A stretch of 64,000 nucleotides of DNA from the NCBI RefSeq assembly GCF_003596405.1, contig NZ_QYUR01000006.1:806001-870000 (forward strand), given 5' to 3'. Below the pieces are notes generated by a model. That model was not told the origin of the DNA. It did no database searches and saw only the letters and a program-made list of their open reading frames with translations. Of this stretch, positions 1 through 9,315 are shown one piece after another; within the stretch, counting starts at the first letter, position 1; each line of letters begins with the position of its first letter. Source of the DNA: Pseudomonas cavernicola (GTDB lineage Bacteria; Pseudomonadota; Gammaproteobacteria; Pseudomonadales; Pseudomonadaceae). A program made the position numbers and the translations under genes.

Positions 1-19
1 CTAATCCGCTTCCTGTTCG

Positions 20-178
20 TCAGGCCAGCAGTTTGCCTTCGGCTTCCTTCAGATTCGCAGTCGCCCGCGACACCCTTGCCTTCAGCTAACACTTCCCCTT
101 GCCGGGTGTGTAGAGGACTTCCACCTCCAAGTCATCCAGCTCACCACCACAGTGAGCCAGACAGCGCCAGTCACGGCG
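20..178 (-). pseudogene. possible remnant reading frame with internal stop
   Basis: Minus-strand translation between two stops gives a coding-like peptide, with segments LAHCGGELDDLEVEVLYTP and ATANLKEAEGKLLA, interrupted once by TAG at 86-88 in the same frame. I do not recognise it. It has no evident start codon or ribosome binding site. It may be the tail of a decayed gene or chance. Nothing else is visible in the first 200 bases. Confidence 0.2.
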
Positions 179-203
179 CTACGCGCCATGCCTGGCGCAC
201 CAT

Positions 204-236
204 AAAAAAAGCGCCTCGAAAGGCGCATTTTTATTT
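204..236 (-). terminator. rho-independent terminator of the glycine-zipper gene
   Basis: The stem gcgcc-tcgaaa-ggcgc at 211-226 has A-runs on the plus strand at 204-210. On the minus strand it is therefore followed by a U tract, just after the end of the 246-788 gene. Confidence 0.75.
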
Positions 237-245
237 GCATCCAAG

Positions 246-788
246 CTACTGAGCAACCTGCCCCAGCACCAACTGCCCTTCTTTGTCGACCGGAATCCGG
301 GCGCCCGGGTCGCGATCCATACGGACCTGCCCAACCTTACCGTCCAACTCATATTTGACGTTGTAACCCACCAGCTTGTCACTGGTATCGGTCACGGTGT
401 TGCAGCGCGCTTCAGTAGTGGTGTAAGTGTCGTTGGCCTGCATGTTTTCCTGAACTTTGTTACCGGCATAGCCACCACCAACGGCACCAGCCACGGTGGC
501 AATCTTCTTGCCAGTGCCACCACCAACCTGGTTTCCGAGCAAGCCACCAGCTACCGCACCTAGCACGCTACCAACAACCTGGTGCTGATCCTTGACCGGT
601 TTCTGCCGAGTAACGGCGACATCTTTGCAGACCTGACGAGGAGTTTTGATGATTTCCTTGATCGGCTCTACAGCAAGCACTTCAGCGTACTCGGGGCCGC
701 CACCAACCAAACTGTAAGTAGCCACAGCACCACCGGCGGTAACACCTACCGCACCAAGCACCGCACCAACGAGCATCGACTTGTTCAC
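246..788 (-). CDS. glycine-zipper 2TM domain protein (17 kDa surface antigen-like)
   Basis: A 180-residue envelope protein. The N-terminus is hydrophobic (MNKSMLVGAVLGAVGVTAGG), and a glycine-zipper segment at about residues 72-112 has repeated GxxxG spacing (GSVLGAVAGGLLGNQVGGG, then GAVGGGYAGN). This is the pattern of the Rickettsia 17 kDa antigen / Gly-zipper_2 family, whose members sit in or near the outer membrane. The C-terminal part is polar and predicted soluble. An equivalent gene follows secF in P. aeruginosa. It is probably a separate transcript, because 127 bp lie between it and secF. A good SD (aggttcaag region) precedes the ATG. Function is unknown; the family assignment is fairly firm. 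Confidence 0.8.
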   Translation of the reverse strand: MNKSMLVGAVLGAVGVTAGGAVATYSLVGGGPEYAEVLAVEPIKEIIKTPRQVCKDVAVTRQKPVKDQHQVVGSVLGAVAGGLLGNQVGGGTGKKIATVAGAVGGGYAGNKVQENMQANDTYTTTEARCNTVTDTSDKLVGYNVKYELDGKVGQVRMDRDPGARIPVDKEGQLVLGQVAQ

Positions 789-915
789 TTGAACCTCCTG
801 GTTTCACTCAAACAGGCATTTACACGCCTTACTCCTAGCCTTGGAGTCAGCTATACACCCCAAGTTCCCTGCCCATGCCCGCCGTCACGCGACGACCGAG
901 ATATGCATCACAGCC

Positions 916-1827
916 CTAGGGGCGCTCATCGACCTCTTCAGCGGCGACCGGCGGAATCAGGTCCTCGACACCCAAGTTCAGCCAAATCAGCACCACGTTG
1001 GCGATATAGATCGAGGAGTAGGTACCAGCCAGCACACCAATGAACAGAGTTATGGAGAAACCAAACAAGTTATCGCCACCCCACACCAACAAAGCCACGA
1101 TGGCCAGCAGGGTAGAGATAGAGGTCGCCATGGTTCGCAGCAGCGTCTGAGTGGTCGAGATATTGATGTTCTCGATCAAACTGGCTTTACGAAGCACGCG
1201 GAAGTTCTCACGCACCCGGTCAAACACCACGATAGTGTCGTTCAACGAGTAACCGATGATAGCCAGCACCGCAGCCAACACCGTCAGGTCGAAGGTAATT
1301 TGGAAAAACGAAATAATCCCAATCGCAACCACCACGTCATGCACCAACGACACGATGGCGCCGACCGCGAACTTCCACTGAAAGCGAAAAGCCAGGTAGA
1401 GCATGATGCCGCCAAGGGCCAGCAACATACCCAAGCCACCTTGATCGCGCAGCTCCTCCCCCACCTGCGGCCCAACAAATTCGACACGCTTGATCTGCGC
1501 CGGATTGTCCGCGCCAGCCTGGCGTAATGCCGCGGCCACCTGATTGCCCAACTGCGGATCATCACCAGGCATCCGCACCAGCAAATCAGTAGTGGCGCCA
1601 AAGCTCTGCACCACAGCCTCCTCATAGCCAGCCTTGACCAGCTGCTCACGCACCTTGGCGAGATCGGCCGGACGCTCATAGGTCAGCTCGATCAGCGTCC
1701 CCCCGGTAAAGTCCAGGCCAAGGTTGAGCCCCTTGTGGAACAAACTGAACAACGCCAAGGCCGTCAGGAACAGAGTCACGGCGAACGCAACGTTGCGCAC
1801 GCCCATAAAGTTAATCGTACGTTTCAT
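916..1827 (-). CDS. secF: protein translocase subunit SecF
   Basis: Inner-membrane subunit that, with SecD and YajC, forms the accessory complex using the proton motive force to help SecYEG finish protein export. The protein has 303 residues, close to the family length. A first membrane helix lies at about 14-33, the periplasmic D1-type motif GLDFTGGTLIELTYE follows it, and five more helices lie in the C-terminal half. The RND-type signature GYSLNDTIVVFDRVREN sits in the fourth helix region. It is 9 bp downstream of secD and co-oriented, with an aagggg-type ribosome site before the ATG, so it is almost certainly cotranscribed from yajC-secD. Confidence 0.97.
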   Translation of the reverse strand: MKRTINFMGVRNVAFAVTLFLTALALFSLFHKGLNLGLDFTGGTLIELTYERPADLAKVREQLVKAGYEEAVVQSFGATTDLLVRMPGDDPQLGNQVAAALRQAGADNPAQIKRVEFVGPQVGEELRDQGGLGMLLALGGIMLYLAFRFQWKFAVGAIVSLVHDVVVAIGIISFFQITFDLTVLAAVLAIIGYSLNDTIVVFDRVRENFRVLRKASLIENINISTTQTLLRTMATSISTLLAIVALLVWGGDNLFGFSITLFIGVLAGTYSSIYIANVVLIWLNLGVEDLIPPVAAEEVDERP

Positions 1828-1836
1828 AGCCGCCCC

Positions 1837-3705
1837 TTAAACCCACAACTTCTTGAAGTCACGACCACCGAAGATCAGGTTGACCATGCCACGAGTCACC
1901 AAGATGGCGGTGAACATCGAGGTAAAGATGCCGAGCGACATGGTCACCGCGAAGCCTTTAACCGGCCCGGTACCCATAGCGAAGAGAATCCCGCCCACCA
2001 ACAATGTAGTCAGGTTGGCATCCAGGATCGCCGTGAAGGCTCGATCAAAACCCTCGTGAATCGCGCGCTGCACGGACATACCGTTTTCGATCTCCTCACG
2101 AATCCGCGAAAAAATCAGCACGTTGGCGTCCACCGCCATCCCCATGGTCAGCACGATACCGGCGATACCCGGCAGAGTCAGCGTGGCACCCAGCAGCGAC
2201 ATCAGCGCCAGCAGCATGACCATGTTGAGCCCCAGGGCGACCGTTGCCAGCACACCGAAGAAACGGTAAATGGCGATGATGAACAGGGAAACTAAAAGCA
2301 TGCCCCAAAGCGACGCATCGATCCCCTTGGTAATGTTGTCCGCACCCAAGCTCGGGCCAATGGTGCGCTCTTCGGCGAAATACATCGGCGCCGCTAGACC
2401 ACCGGCACGCAGCAGCAGGGCCAGCTCAGAGGACTCACCCTTGCCCTCCAGACCAGTGATACGGAATTGGCTACCCAATGGCGACTGAATAGTTGCCAAG
2501 CTGATGATCTTTTTCTCTTCCTTGAAGGTCTGTACCGCAACCTCCTTCTCGACGCCGTCGACCACCTGCTTAACGTAACGGGTCAGCGGTCTCTGCTCGA
2601 TAAAGATCACCGCCATGCTGCGCCCGACATTATTACGGGTAGCGCGGTTCATCAGCTCACCACCGTGACCATCCAGACGGATGTTCACTTGCGGGCGGCC
2701 ATTCTCATCAAAGCTCGCCTGGGCATCGGTAACCTGGTCACCGGTGATGATCAGGCCGCGCTCCAGCGGCACGGCCGGCCGGCCAGGCTCGCGAAATTCG
2801 AAGGATTCGGTCGTTGCCTTGGTCGCGTCCTGGCTAGCAGCCAGACGGAACTCCAAGTTAGCGGTCTTACCGAGAATCCGCTTGGCCTCAGCCGTATCCT
2901 GCACGCCCGGCAACTCAACCACGATGCGGTTGGCGCCTTGGCGCTGCACCAGCGGCTCGGCGACGCCCAGTTCGTTGACGCGATTGCGCACGGTGGTCAG
3001 GTTTTGCTTGATCGAGTATTCACGGATCTCCGCCAGCTTGGCCGGAGTCATCTCCAGACGCAGCACCTGCAGGCCATTACGCTCGCTCGCCGTCAGCTGA
3101 AAGTCGGTAAAGTCTTTACGGATCAAGCTCTGCGCCTTTTCCAGACTTGCCTCATCGGTAAAGCCCAACTGAATCGCACCACCCTGCTCCGGTAGACTGC
3201 GATAACGCAGACGCTCCTTACGCAGCAGGCTCTTTACATCGCCCTCGTAAACCTTACGGCGCGCGTCGAGCGCCTTGTCCATATCCACTTCCAGCAGGAA
3301 ATGCACACCACCGGACAAGTCCAAGCCCAGCTTCATTGGGCTCGCACCCAGACTACGCAGCCAGTTCGGCGTGGTTTGCGCCAAGTTCAGGGCCACCACA
3401 TAGTCGTCGCCCAAAGCCTTACGCGCGACATCCTTGGCCGGTAGCTGATCTTCTTTCTTGAGCAGGCGCACCAGCCCACCCTTCCCCTGCGCAGCCAGGC
3501 TTGACGCTTTGACAGCGATGCCGGCGTCATTCAGCGCCTTGCCCACGCGATCCAAGTCAGCCTGCTCGACCTGCAACGCCGTGCTCGCCCCTGTGATCTG
3601 AATAGCCGGATCGTCCGGGTACAGGTTGGGCGCAGAATAAATAAAGCCGATCGCCAGCACTGCCAGGATCAGCAGGTATTTCCACAGAGGGTATTTGTTC
3701 AGCAT
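1837..3705 (-). CDS. secD: protein translocase subunit SecD
   Basis: Large subunit of the SecDF-YajC export accessory complex in the inner membrane. It has 622 residues, as expected for Pseudomonas. There is one N-terminal helix (about 8-25), then a large periplasmic region with GLDLSGGVHFLLEVD at about 127-141. A second conserved block, RVNELGVAEPLVQRQG, follows. A C-terminal bundle of membrane helices starts at about residue 455, with MGMAVDANVLIFSRIREE carrying the conserved Asp of the RND-like proton path. It lies between yajC and secF on the same strand, with a 62-bp gap from yajC. No damage is seen. Confidence 0.97.
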   Translation of the reverse strand: MLNKYPLWKYLLILAVLAIGFIYSAPNLYPDDPAIQITGASTALQVEQADLDRVGKALNDAGIAVKASSLAAQGKGGLVRLLKKEDQLPAKDVARKALGDDYVVALNLAQTTPNWLRSLGASPMKLGLDLSGGVHFLLEVDMDKALDARRKVYEGDVKSLLRKERLRYRSLPEQGGAIQLGFTDEASLEKAQSLIRKDFTDFQLTASERNGLQVLRLEMTPAKLAEIREYSIKQNLTTVRNRVNELGVAEPLVQRQGANRIVVELPGVQDTAEAKRILGKTANLEFRLAASQDATKATTESFEFREPGRPAVPLERGLIITGDQVTDAQASFDENGRPQVNIRLDGHGGELMNRATRNNVGRSMAVIFIEQRPLTRYVKQVVDGVEKEVAVQTFKEEKKIISLATIQSPLGSQFRITGLEGKGESSELALLLRAGGLAAPMYFAEERTIGPSLGADNITKGIDASLWGMLLVSLFIIAIYRFFGVLATVALGLNMVMLLALMSLLGATLTLPGIAGIVLTMGMAVDANVLIFSRIREEIENGMSVQRAIHEGFDRAFTAILDANLTTLLVGGILFAMGTGPVKGFAVTMSLGIFTSMFTAILVTRGMVNLIFGGRDFKKLWV

Positions 3706-3767
3706 GACGCCGCCCGCTTATGACGCGGGGCGCCTATAGCGCCCCGTCGAATGGTAAAAATGTGAAG

Positions 3768-4106
3768 TTAGATGGCTTTCAGCGTGCCTTTGGGCAGCGT
3801 TGCGGCAATTGCCGCTTTCTGAATCTTTAGCTCGACGGTATCGGACACTTCGATCACCACAAAGTCATCGGTAACTTTGTTGATCTTGCCCGCGATGCCG
3901 CCGGAGGTGACCACTTCGTCGCCCTTTTGCAGGTTGCCCATCAGATTCTTGTGCTCTTTGGCGCGTTTAGCCTGCGGGCGCCAGATCATCAGATAAAAGA
4001 TGACCAGGAAACCGACCAGGAAAACCCACTCGAAGCCAGTACCGGCAGGACCAGTGGCAGCCGGCGCAGCGGCATCCGCAAAAGCGGCGGGGATCAGAAA
4101 GCTCAT
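3768..4106 (-). CDS. yajC: preprotein translocase subunit YajC
   Basis: Small inner-membrane protein (112 aa) that joins SecDF. An alanine-rich N-terminus is followed by one hydrophobic helix at about 25-43 (EWVFLVGFLVIFYLMIWRPQ), ending in the family RPQ motif. A basic, soluble C-terminal domain follows, with GDEVVTSGGIAGKI, the YajC signature. The ATG has an SD (aggagtg) just upstream. The gene is first of the yajC-secD-secF set and 39 bp from tgt, so queA-tgt-yajC-secDF could be one transcription unit. Confidence 0.95.
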   Translation of the reverse strand: MSFLIPAAFADAAAPAATGPAGTGFEWVFLVGFLVIFYLMIWRPQAKRAKEHKNLMGNLQKGDEVVTSGGIAGKINKVTDDFVVIEVSDTVELKIQKAAIAATLPKGTLKAI

Positions 4107-4145
4107 GTAACACTCCTGTTAACAAGGTCTTAGAAAGTTGATTTA

Positions 4146-5548
<1,403 letters not shown>

Positions 5549-5550
<2 letters not shown>

Positions 5551-6592
5551 AACCCTCGGGTCCGCGCGGTGCGGGATTGCGGGTAATGAACATCGCATCA
5601 CCGTAACTGAAGAAGCGGTAGCCGTGCGCCACGGCCGCCGCATAGGCCGCCATGGTTTCCGGGTAACCCGCAAACGCCGAGACCAACATCAACAGAGTGG
5701 ATTCGGGCAGATGGAAGTTGGTGACCAGGGCATCGACCACATGAAAGGGCCGCCCGGGGTAGATAAAAATATCCGTATCGCCACGGAAAGGCCTGAGCTG
5801 GCCGTCCCGAGCCGCGCTTTCCAGCGAGCGCACACTGGTCGTGCCCACGGCAATCACCCGCCCGCCGCGCTGACGGCACGCAGCGACCGCATCCACCACA
5901 TCCTGGCCCACCTCCAGCCATTCGTTGTGCATGTGATGGTCTTCGATACGCTCGACCCGCACCGGCTGAAAGGTGCCCGCGCCGACATGCAACGTAACAA
6001 AGGCTGTCTCTACGCCCTTATCGCGAATCGCCGCCAGCAACGCCTGATCGAAATGCAGCCCGGCCGTAGGCGCAGCGACAGCCCCGGCGCGCTCGGCATA
6101 CACGGTCTGATAGCGCTCACGATCCGCCGCGTCGTCCGGACGATCTATATAAGGAGGTAAAGGCATATGGCCGACGCGCTCCAGCAGCGGCAATACATCC
6201 TCACTGAAACGCAGTTCGAACAACGCATCATGCCGCGCCAGCATCTCTGCCTCGGCGCCGCCATCGAGCAAAATCAGCGAGCCTGGCTTGGGGGATTTAC
6301 TCGAGCGCACATGCGCTAACACCCGTCGCGTATCGAGCACCCGTTCAATCAGCACTTCCAGCTTGCCGCCTGAGGCCTTCTGGCCAAACAGTCGTGCGGG
6401 AATCACTCGGGTATTGTTGAACACCATCAAATCGCCAGGACGCAGATGTTCCAGCAGATCGGTAAATTGACGGTGAGCCAGTGCCCCAGTCTCGCCATCG
6501 AGGGTCAGCAGCCGGCTGGCATGGCGCTCGGCCAGCGGGTGACGAGCAATCAGGGACTCAGGCAGCTCGAAGTTAAAATCGGCAACACGCAT
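5549..6592 (-). CDS. queA: S-adenosylmethionine:tRNA ribosyltransferase-isomerase
   Basis: Transfers and isomerises the ribosyl part of SAM onto preQ1-tRNA to make epoxyqueuosine, the step after Tgt. It has 347 residues. The start [20 protein letters not shown] and the central blocks [24 protein letters not shown] and [11 protein letters not shown] are typical. The end [10 protein letters not shown] is the canonical C-terminal motif. It is probably the first gene of the queA-tgt(-yajC-secDF) unit. Its stop codon lies on the edge of the inverted-repeat element at 5284-5550, so transcripts into tgt pass through strong hairpins. Confidence 0.97.
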
Positions 6593-6659
6593 GATGAGGG
6601 GTCATTTTGCAGGGCCGCGAAGTTTAACGGAAATACCTCAATTTGACCACGCAACACGA

Positions 6660-6688
6660 TTGACCAAGGGCAAACCTCTCCCTATACT
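6660..6688 (+). promoter_or_regulatory. sigma-70 promoter of tRNA-Leu
   Basis: TTGACC at 6660-6665 and TATACT at 6683-6688 are separated by exactly 17 bp, and the -10 ends 13 bp before the mature tRNA 5' end. It is close to consensus, as expected for a stable RNA gene. Confidence 0.8.
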
Positions 6689-6701
6689 GCGCGCCCAATG
6701 T

Positions 6702-6786
6702 GCCCCGGTGGCGGAATCGGTAGACGCGGCGGATTCAAAATCCGTTTCTTCACAGAGTGGGAGTTCGAGTCTCCCCCGGGGCACCA
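6702..6786 (+). tRNA. tRNA-Leu, anticodon CAA
   Basis: Eighty-five bases with an acceptor stem gccccgg/ccggggc and encoded 3' CCA. The D-arm has ggtagacg. The anticodon stem-loop is cggat-tcaaaat-ccg, giving anticodon CAA, and the T-arm has gttcgagtc. The long variable arm, typical of class II leucine tRNAs, is present. It is the only RNA gene I find in the window. Its position beside queA agrees with P. aeruginosa. Confidence 0.95.
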
Positions 6787-6926
6787 TTCATCTCGCAGCG
6801 ACTTTTTTACAGTCGCTGGTCAGACCCGCAACACCCCATCATCAATGCAGTTTTGCCCTCGCCGAATCGGCTCGAAAGCAGCGGAAAGCGGTGCAAAACC
6901 ACGCTCAAAACTCGCCGTTTTCGGGG

Positions 6927-6956
6927 TTGTTTTCCATCCTGAAGTTAGCGTAGAGT
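6927..6956 (+). promoter_or_regulatory. possible promoter and long leader of the cold-shock gene
   Basis: TTGTTT at 6927-6932 and TAGAGT at 6951-6956 are spaced by 18 bp and lie about 150 bp before the csp start. This would give the long 5' untranslated leader usual for cspA-type mRNAs. The rest of the 6787-7113 gap shows no gene. The match is only moderate. Confidence 0.35.
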
Positions 6957-7113
6957 GCTCCCACTGTGTTTGCATGGGTCGCTTTGAATCGTGACCTGGT
7001 GCAGTAGATCCTTAGATTTGCTACATCCCGCCCGACTTCTCTTACTCTCTGCAACCAGTCCAGCCCTCTATTGTTAGAGGCTGTCATCAACTCTAGTTCC
7101 AAGGAAATAAGAT

Positions 7114-7326
7114 ATGTCGAATCGTCAAAACGGTACCGTCAAGTGGTTTAACGACGAGAAAGGTTTTGGTTTTATCACCCCAGAAAGCGGTCCGGATCTG
7201 TTCGTACACTTCCGCGCTATCGAAGGTAACGGCTTCAAGAGCCTGAAAGAAGGCCAGCGCGTTAGCTTCGTTGCGGTACAAGGTCAAAAAGGCCTGCAGG
7301 CTGACCAGGTTCAAGTCCTGGCCTAA
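7114..7326 (+). CDS. cold-shock domain protein (CspA family)
   Basis: A 70-residue single cold-shock domain that binds single-stranded RNA or DNA and melts mRNA structure. RNP1 (KGFGFI) is at residues 16-21 and RNP2 (LFVHF) at 29-33. [15 protein letters not shown] makes up the last strands. Length and sequence fit the Pseudomonas CapB/CspA group; I cannot tell which paralogue. An SD-like aaggaaataag precedes the ATG. It is monocistronic, with a clear terminator 20 bp after the stop and a long leader upstream, which implies post-transcriptional temperature control as in other csp genes. Confidence 0.95.
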   Translation: MSNRQNGTVKWFNDEKGFGFITPESGPDLFVHFRAIEGNGFKSLKEGQRVSFVAVQGQKGLQADQVQVLA

Positions 7327-7346
7327 GCCTCCGCCTGAACGAAAGA

Positions 7347-7376
7347 GCCTCTGATCGCAACATCAGGGGCTTTTTT
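7347..7376 (+). terminator. rho-independent terminator of the csp gene
   Basis: A 9-bp stem (gcctctgat / atcaggggc) with a cgcaac loop is followed by six T. Confidence 0.9.
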
Positions 7377-7441
7377 GTGCCCAGGCTTTTTGCCAGTCTG
7401 AGCCCGTAGAATCGCGCACCTCCTTTCGCAGCGAGCCCGCC

Positions 7442-7939
7442 ATGCCGAAACATCAGCTACGCCCACAAGGCGACTTCCCCATTGCCGGCCTACCACGCCG
7501 CCTGGCGGCAATGTTTTACGACTCGCTACTCTGCGTGGCGCTGTTAATGGTAGTGACCCTGGCCTACCAGCAGATTGTCTTGAGAATGATCTTCGGCGTA
7601 GAGCGCCTAAGAGAAATGGCCGACAGCGGCGCCCTCAACGGCGACCCGATTCTTTCCACCCTGCTGCTTTTCAGCCTGTTCGGCTTTTTCAGTAAGTTCT
7701 GGACTCACTCCGGCCAGACGCTGGGCATGCAGGTTTGGGGGGTTCGTGTGCAAAATGCCGACGGCACTGCGATTACCCTGTGGCAGGCACTACTACGCTT
7801 CATCGTCGCCATCGCCTCCTGGCTGTGCCTGGGCCTGGGTTTCTTCTGGATACTCTGGGACAAGCAAAAACGTAGCTGGCATGACATTTATTCCGACTCC
7901 CGCCTCGTGCAACTACCAAAGAACTCGCAGAAAAAGTAA
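7442..7939 (+). CDS. RDD family membrane protein
   Basis: A 165-residue integral membrane protein. GLPRRLAAMFYDSLLCVALL contains the conserved Arg and Asp residues of the first RDD helix. A second helix lies near ILSTLLLFSLFGFFSKF. The C-terminal RDD block includes HSGQTLGMQVWGVRVQN and a final helix (LLRFIVAIASWLCLGLGFFWILW), ending WHDIYSDSRLV, also a family hallmark. Function is unknown. RDD genes lie convergent to lptG in several Pseudomonas; here an accessory segment of about 2.4 kb separates the two. Confidence 0.9.
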   Translation: MPKHQLRPQGDFPIAGLPRRLAAMFYDSLLCVALLMVVTLAYQQIVLRMIFGVERLREMADSGALNGDPILSTLLLFSLFGFFSKFWTHSGQTLGMQVWGVRVQNADGTAITLWQALLRFIVAIASWLCLGLGFFWILWDKQKRSWHDIYSDSRLVQLPKNSQKK

Positions 7940-7956
7940 AAACAGCCCCCTACACA

Positions 7957-8143
7957 GCCGGCATCTACCGGCCGTGTGAAAACTCCAGCCCAGTCCTGAG
8001 GTTCGCGTCGCTACGCGTAATCCTCAGAAGTTTTCCGAGCTGACTTGCTCAGAAAGAGTGAGGGAGCGCCGGACTTGATCATTAATTGATCAACGCATGG
8101 CGCTCAAATAGTTTTCACACGGCCGATCTAGCCGGCTTTTTTA
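7957..8143 (+). terminator. RDD-gene terminator interrupted by an inserted element
   Basis: The left half gccggcatcta (7957-7967) and right half gccggctttttta (8131-8143), joined, are identical over 24 bases to the intact terminator at 10479-10502. The insert at 7968-8125 sits in the hairpin loop, and atcta occurs on both sides of it. Whether termination survives is not clear, since the insert itself is strongly structured. Confidence 0.75.
7968..8125. mobile_element. MITE-like element inserted in a terminator
   Basis: A 158-bp element with 16-bp terminal inverted repeats: cggccgtgtgaaaact at 7969-7984 and its exact complement agttttcacacggccg at 8110-8125. Probable 5-bp target duplication atcta is at 7963-7967 and 8126-8130. 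The interior has a hairpin (ctgaggttcgcgt / acgcgtaatcctcag) and a palindrome around ttgatcattaattgatcaa. No coding capacity. Confidence 0.8.
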
Positions 8144-8373
8144 TGCCTGAAAACCCAGTGCTGTGGGATCTCTGCAACCCAGACATCTCCAACCCATACC
8201 TCAGCCCATACATTCTAGATGGCTGCAAAAACGGCACTGTCAGCGAACCACTCGACCGGATCAAAACGACCGATCCAATATAGATAGTCCGCCCCGCCTT
8301 CCGTGATACTCGGTACGGGCAAGCCTTCCTGGCAGTTCAGCCTCTGGATAGGCGCTGGAGGATCGAGCCCCCT
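8144..8373. other. intergenic stretch without a recognisable gene
   Basis: No convincing gene here. On the minus strand the frame of the upstream secreted protein stays open for 52 codons after its TGA (8218-8373), with coding-like content such as ADYLYWIGRFDPVEWFADSA. It may therefore be a severed C-terminus. Confidence 0.4.
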
Positions 8374-9045
8374 TCACATTGCTTCCTCTACCTCTGGTAC
8401 CTCTGCGCGCAAAGGCTCGACTCTGACCGTAAAGTTTCTCTGCTGACCCTGCTCCTCAATCTGATGGACGCCAATGCCCGTAACGGTGCCGGACGTACCG
8501 GCGGCAAACGCGCCTTGCTCGACCCTGACCTTGAAATCGTGTCTGGATTCGCAGTCACAGTCCGCGGCTCCCGCGAACGGGCCTGGGTTGAAAGTTGCAT
8601 CCTGGTGAAAATGCGCAAATCCAGGGTGCGCGTCTGCCACAAACTCGTTCTGGTCTTCGTCGAGCTCGTCACTGGGGTCGAGTGCCCGGCCCCTGATTCC
8701 TCTCAGCAATTGAAATTGGTTGTCCAGTGTCAGGTCCCAGGTGATGCGCAGACCAAAACTGTCCACGGTTGCCGCGACCTCCTCCACAAACTGAATGGAG
8801 ATGGGCGTTCGGTCGGCGATCTTCAGCGTCAGGCTAAGCGTGCCCTTGTTGCGCCCCTCTCCGGGATTGCCGGTAAAGACACAATTGCTCACTTGGGCGT
8901 CATCAAACGTTATCGACCAGCCGGTATCCCGATTGGCGTCTGCCAACTCACATACGCCAGCGCTTGCCGGGCTTGTATAGAGCCCCACGCCGGCCATGCT
9001 GATTGCAAACGGAAGTGAGTAGATCTTTAACCATTGAGGAAACAT
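8374..9045 (-). CDS. secreted protein of unknown function
   Basis: A 223-residue protein with a Sec signal peptide (MFPQWLKIYSLPFAISMAGV then PASA-GVCEL, cleavage after about residue 29). I chose the ATG at 9045 because gaaggag lies 6-12 bases upstream; a TTG at 9063 would add six residues. The mature part begins with GVCELADANRDTGWSITFDD and is predicted mostly beta. It is acidic, with DPSDELDEDQNEF and a CDCESRHDF cysteine pair. I do not recognise the family. It sits in the accessory island with an AraC-type regulator reading the same way. The stop at 8374-8376 could be premature, because the frame continues open for 52 codons. The gene seems complete at the 5' end. Confidence 0.7.
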   Translation of the reverse strand: MFPQWLKIYSLPFAISMAGVGLYTSPASAGVCELADANRDTGWSITFDDAQVSNCVFTGNPGEGRNKGTLSLTLKIADRTPISIQFVEEVAATVDSFGLRITWDLTLDNQFQLLRGIRGRALDPSDELDEDQNEFVADAHPGFAHFHQDATFNPGPFAGAADCDCESRHDFKVRVEQGAFAAGTSGTVTGIGVHQIEEQGQQRNFTVRVEPLRAEVPEVEEAM

Positions 9046-9315
9046 GGTTTTTCTCCTTCGCAAGAATGAGAAATAACGTCTTCATCCGTTTCTGTCCGCC
9101 GTGCAATGGCTTCTGCCCTCGCCCTGTGCGAGCTAAACACCGCTTGGAATGCTTGAACGCTCGCATGCACAGATCGGTCGATGGTCAACACCAAGCCTTG
9201 TCGCACACCCTAACCGCCGCTGGTGGGAGTTCGTGCCCGCGATTGTCGGCCTGATGGACCCGTTGGTAACTCTAGGCGCTACAAAAGCTGACTGCTGTGC
9301 ACATCTTGCAGAACG

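Noticed and set aside
8086..8283. 65-codon plus-strand frame starting inside the MITE-like element
   Set aside because: Starts in the inverted repeat and terminator; no SD and no family resemblance.
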